Shown one piece after another: positions 63,074 to 64,000 of a DNA stretch of 64,000 nt. A program made the position numbers and the translations under genes. The stretch covers positions 35,570,862-35,634,861 of the forward strand of contig CM049307.1 in assembly GCA_026874595.1 (NCBI GenBank). The letters are read 5' to 3'. Each line of letters opens with the position of its first letter. Within the stretch, counting starts at the first letter, position 1. A model generated the notes under the pieces. That model worked only from the letters and a program-made list of their open reading frames with translations. It was not told the origin of the DNA and ran no database searches. The DNA comes from Sipunculus nudus. Taxonomy: Eukaryota; Annelida; Sipuncula; Golfingiida; Sipunculidae.

Positions 63074-64000
63074 AATACGGGTAGTCGACAAGCGACTACG
63101 TGTATCCGCCAAAACGGGTGGAACGGGTGAAGTGAGGCATGGATTGAGTGGCAAGGGGAAATAGAGTAAAGTGTTGCATATTATTAGCATGGATGTCTGC
63201 AGCCGAAATGTGTATTTTCGTTGCGCAACCTACAACAAAATCCAGAAAGCTGTCCTAGTTGTATACATATGCAAAATTTAAGGCAGATAAGTCAAACCAC
63301 TACATGTATATGAGTAATTTAGCCCGTGGCAGACAAACAGACGGACGCTGTGCAAAAATGGTTGCAGGTGGCGCCGCCAGTTTTGCGTATGATAAAGAGC
63401 TATGTGAGATCTATACACATGCAAAGGTTTGGCCCAATCGGTCAAACTGTTCCCGAGATATGAGCTTGGATGTCTGCAGCGTAAACTAGAATGTAGGTGG
63501 CGCCACCTGTCATAAAATCAAGAGAGCTGTCCAGAATGTATAAACCTGCAAAATTTTAGGCAAATATGTCAAACCACTGCCGAGATATGAGTGATTTTAT
63601 CCCACGGCAGACAAACAGATGCATGTTGTGCAAAAATGGTTGCAGTTGGCGCCACCAGTTTTGCATATGATAAAGAGCTATGTGAGATCTATACACATGC
63701 AAAAGTTTGGCCCAATCGGTCAAACTGTTCCCGAGATATGAGCTTGGATGTCTGCAGCGTAAACGTGAATGTAGGTGGCGCCACCTGTCATAAAATCAAG
63801 AAAGCTATCCAGGATGTATACGCATGCCGAATTTCAGGTAAATTAGTCAAACCACTGCAGAGATATGAGTGATTTTAACCCAAGGCAGACAAACAGACGG
63901 ATGCTGTGCAAAAATAGTTGCAGGTTGCGCCACAATTTTTTGTGTATGTTATAAAGCTATCCAAGGGCTACATTTGTACAAAACTTTTTTCCTGATCGGT
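63074..64000 (-). mobile_element. Family A element, second copy, reverse orientation, running off the right edge
   Basis: On the minus strand its 3' end matches 45236-45344 of the first copy: ggcggatac, the same hairpin (63081-63099), then cccgtatt and CAAGTT in place of CTAGTT. The tandem core repeats with a period of about 279 bp ('cccgagatatgagc' at 63452 and 63731). It has ggtggcgccacc palindromes or variants near 63368, 63496, 63648 and 63775. The 5' end is beyond the window. Confidence 0.75.

Overview
This is a stretch of animal nuclear genome, not bacterial or viral. Genes are split into small exons with GT/AG boundaries and consistent phases, introns are long and AT-rich, (TA)n tracts are frequent, and much of the window is decayed transposable elements. 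Several repeats have the layout described for bivalve 'pearl'/Helentron-associated (HINE) elements: subterminal inverted repeats, a tandem-repeat core and a 3' hairpin. A mollusc, probably a bivalve, is therefore the best guess; this is inference from repeat style and protein resemblance only.

Four protein genes can be supported, all on the minus strand. (1) 487-6443: the first seven coding exons of JMJD8, an ER-lumenal JmjC-fold protein; its last exon(s) lie beyond the left edge. A decayed copy of its 5' half lies just upstream at about 10.59-11.87 kb. (2) 14706-24594: a complete 12-exon gene of 521 codons for a secreted-route, single-pass membrane protein with signal peptide, unidentified Cys-containing region, C-type lectin domain, second unidentified region, transmembrane helix and 46-residue tail. 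A truncated L1/Tx1-like LINE sits in one intron. (3) and (4) 37375-38124 and 42774-43355: two neighbouring paralogous atypical dual-specificity phosphatases.

The rest is mostly repeats: a decayed LINE reverse transcriptase (9.96-10.58 kb), two copies of a short MITE (9.15 and 25.89 kb), a perfect 714-bp tandem duplication (35.16-36.59 kb) that carries two candidate small exons, a foldback element (46.52-47.23 kb), a tandem array at 61.4-62.2 kb, and four families of hairpin-ended elements (A: 43.88 and 63.07 kb; B: 48.07 kb; C: 51.24, 26.87, 52.70 kb and fragments; D: 5.81, 20.40, 58.49 kb). Full-length copies of all four families end in or near the same CTAGTT tail, which suggests one transposition machinery. 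The lectin-type receptor and the JMJD8 gene have no evident functional link. Stretches with nothing recognisable are listed as such.
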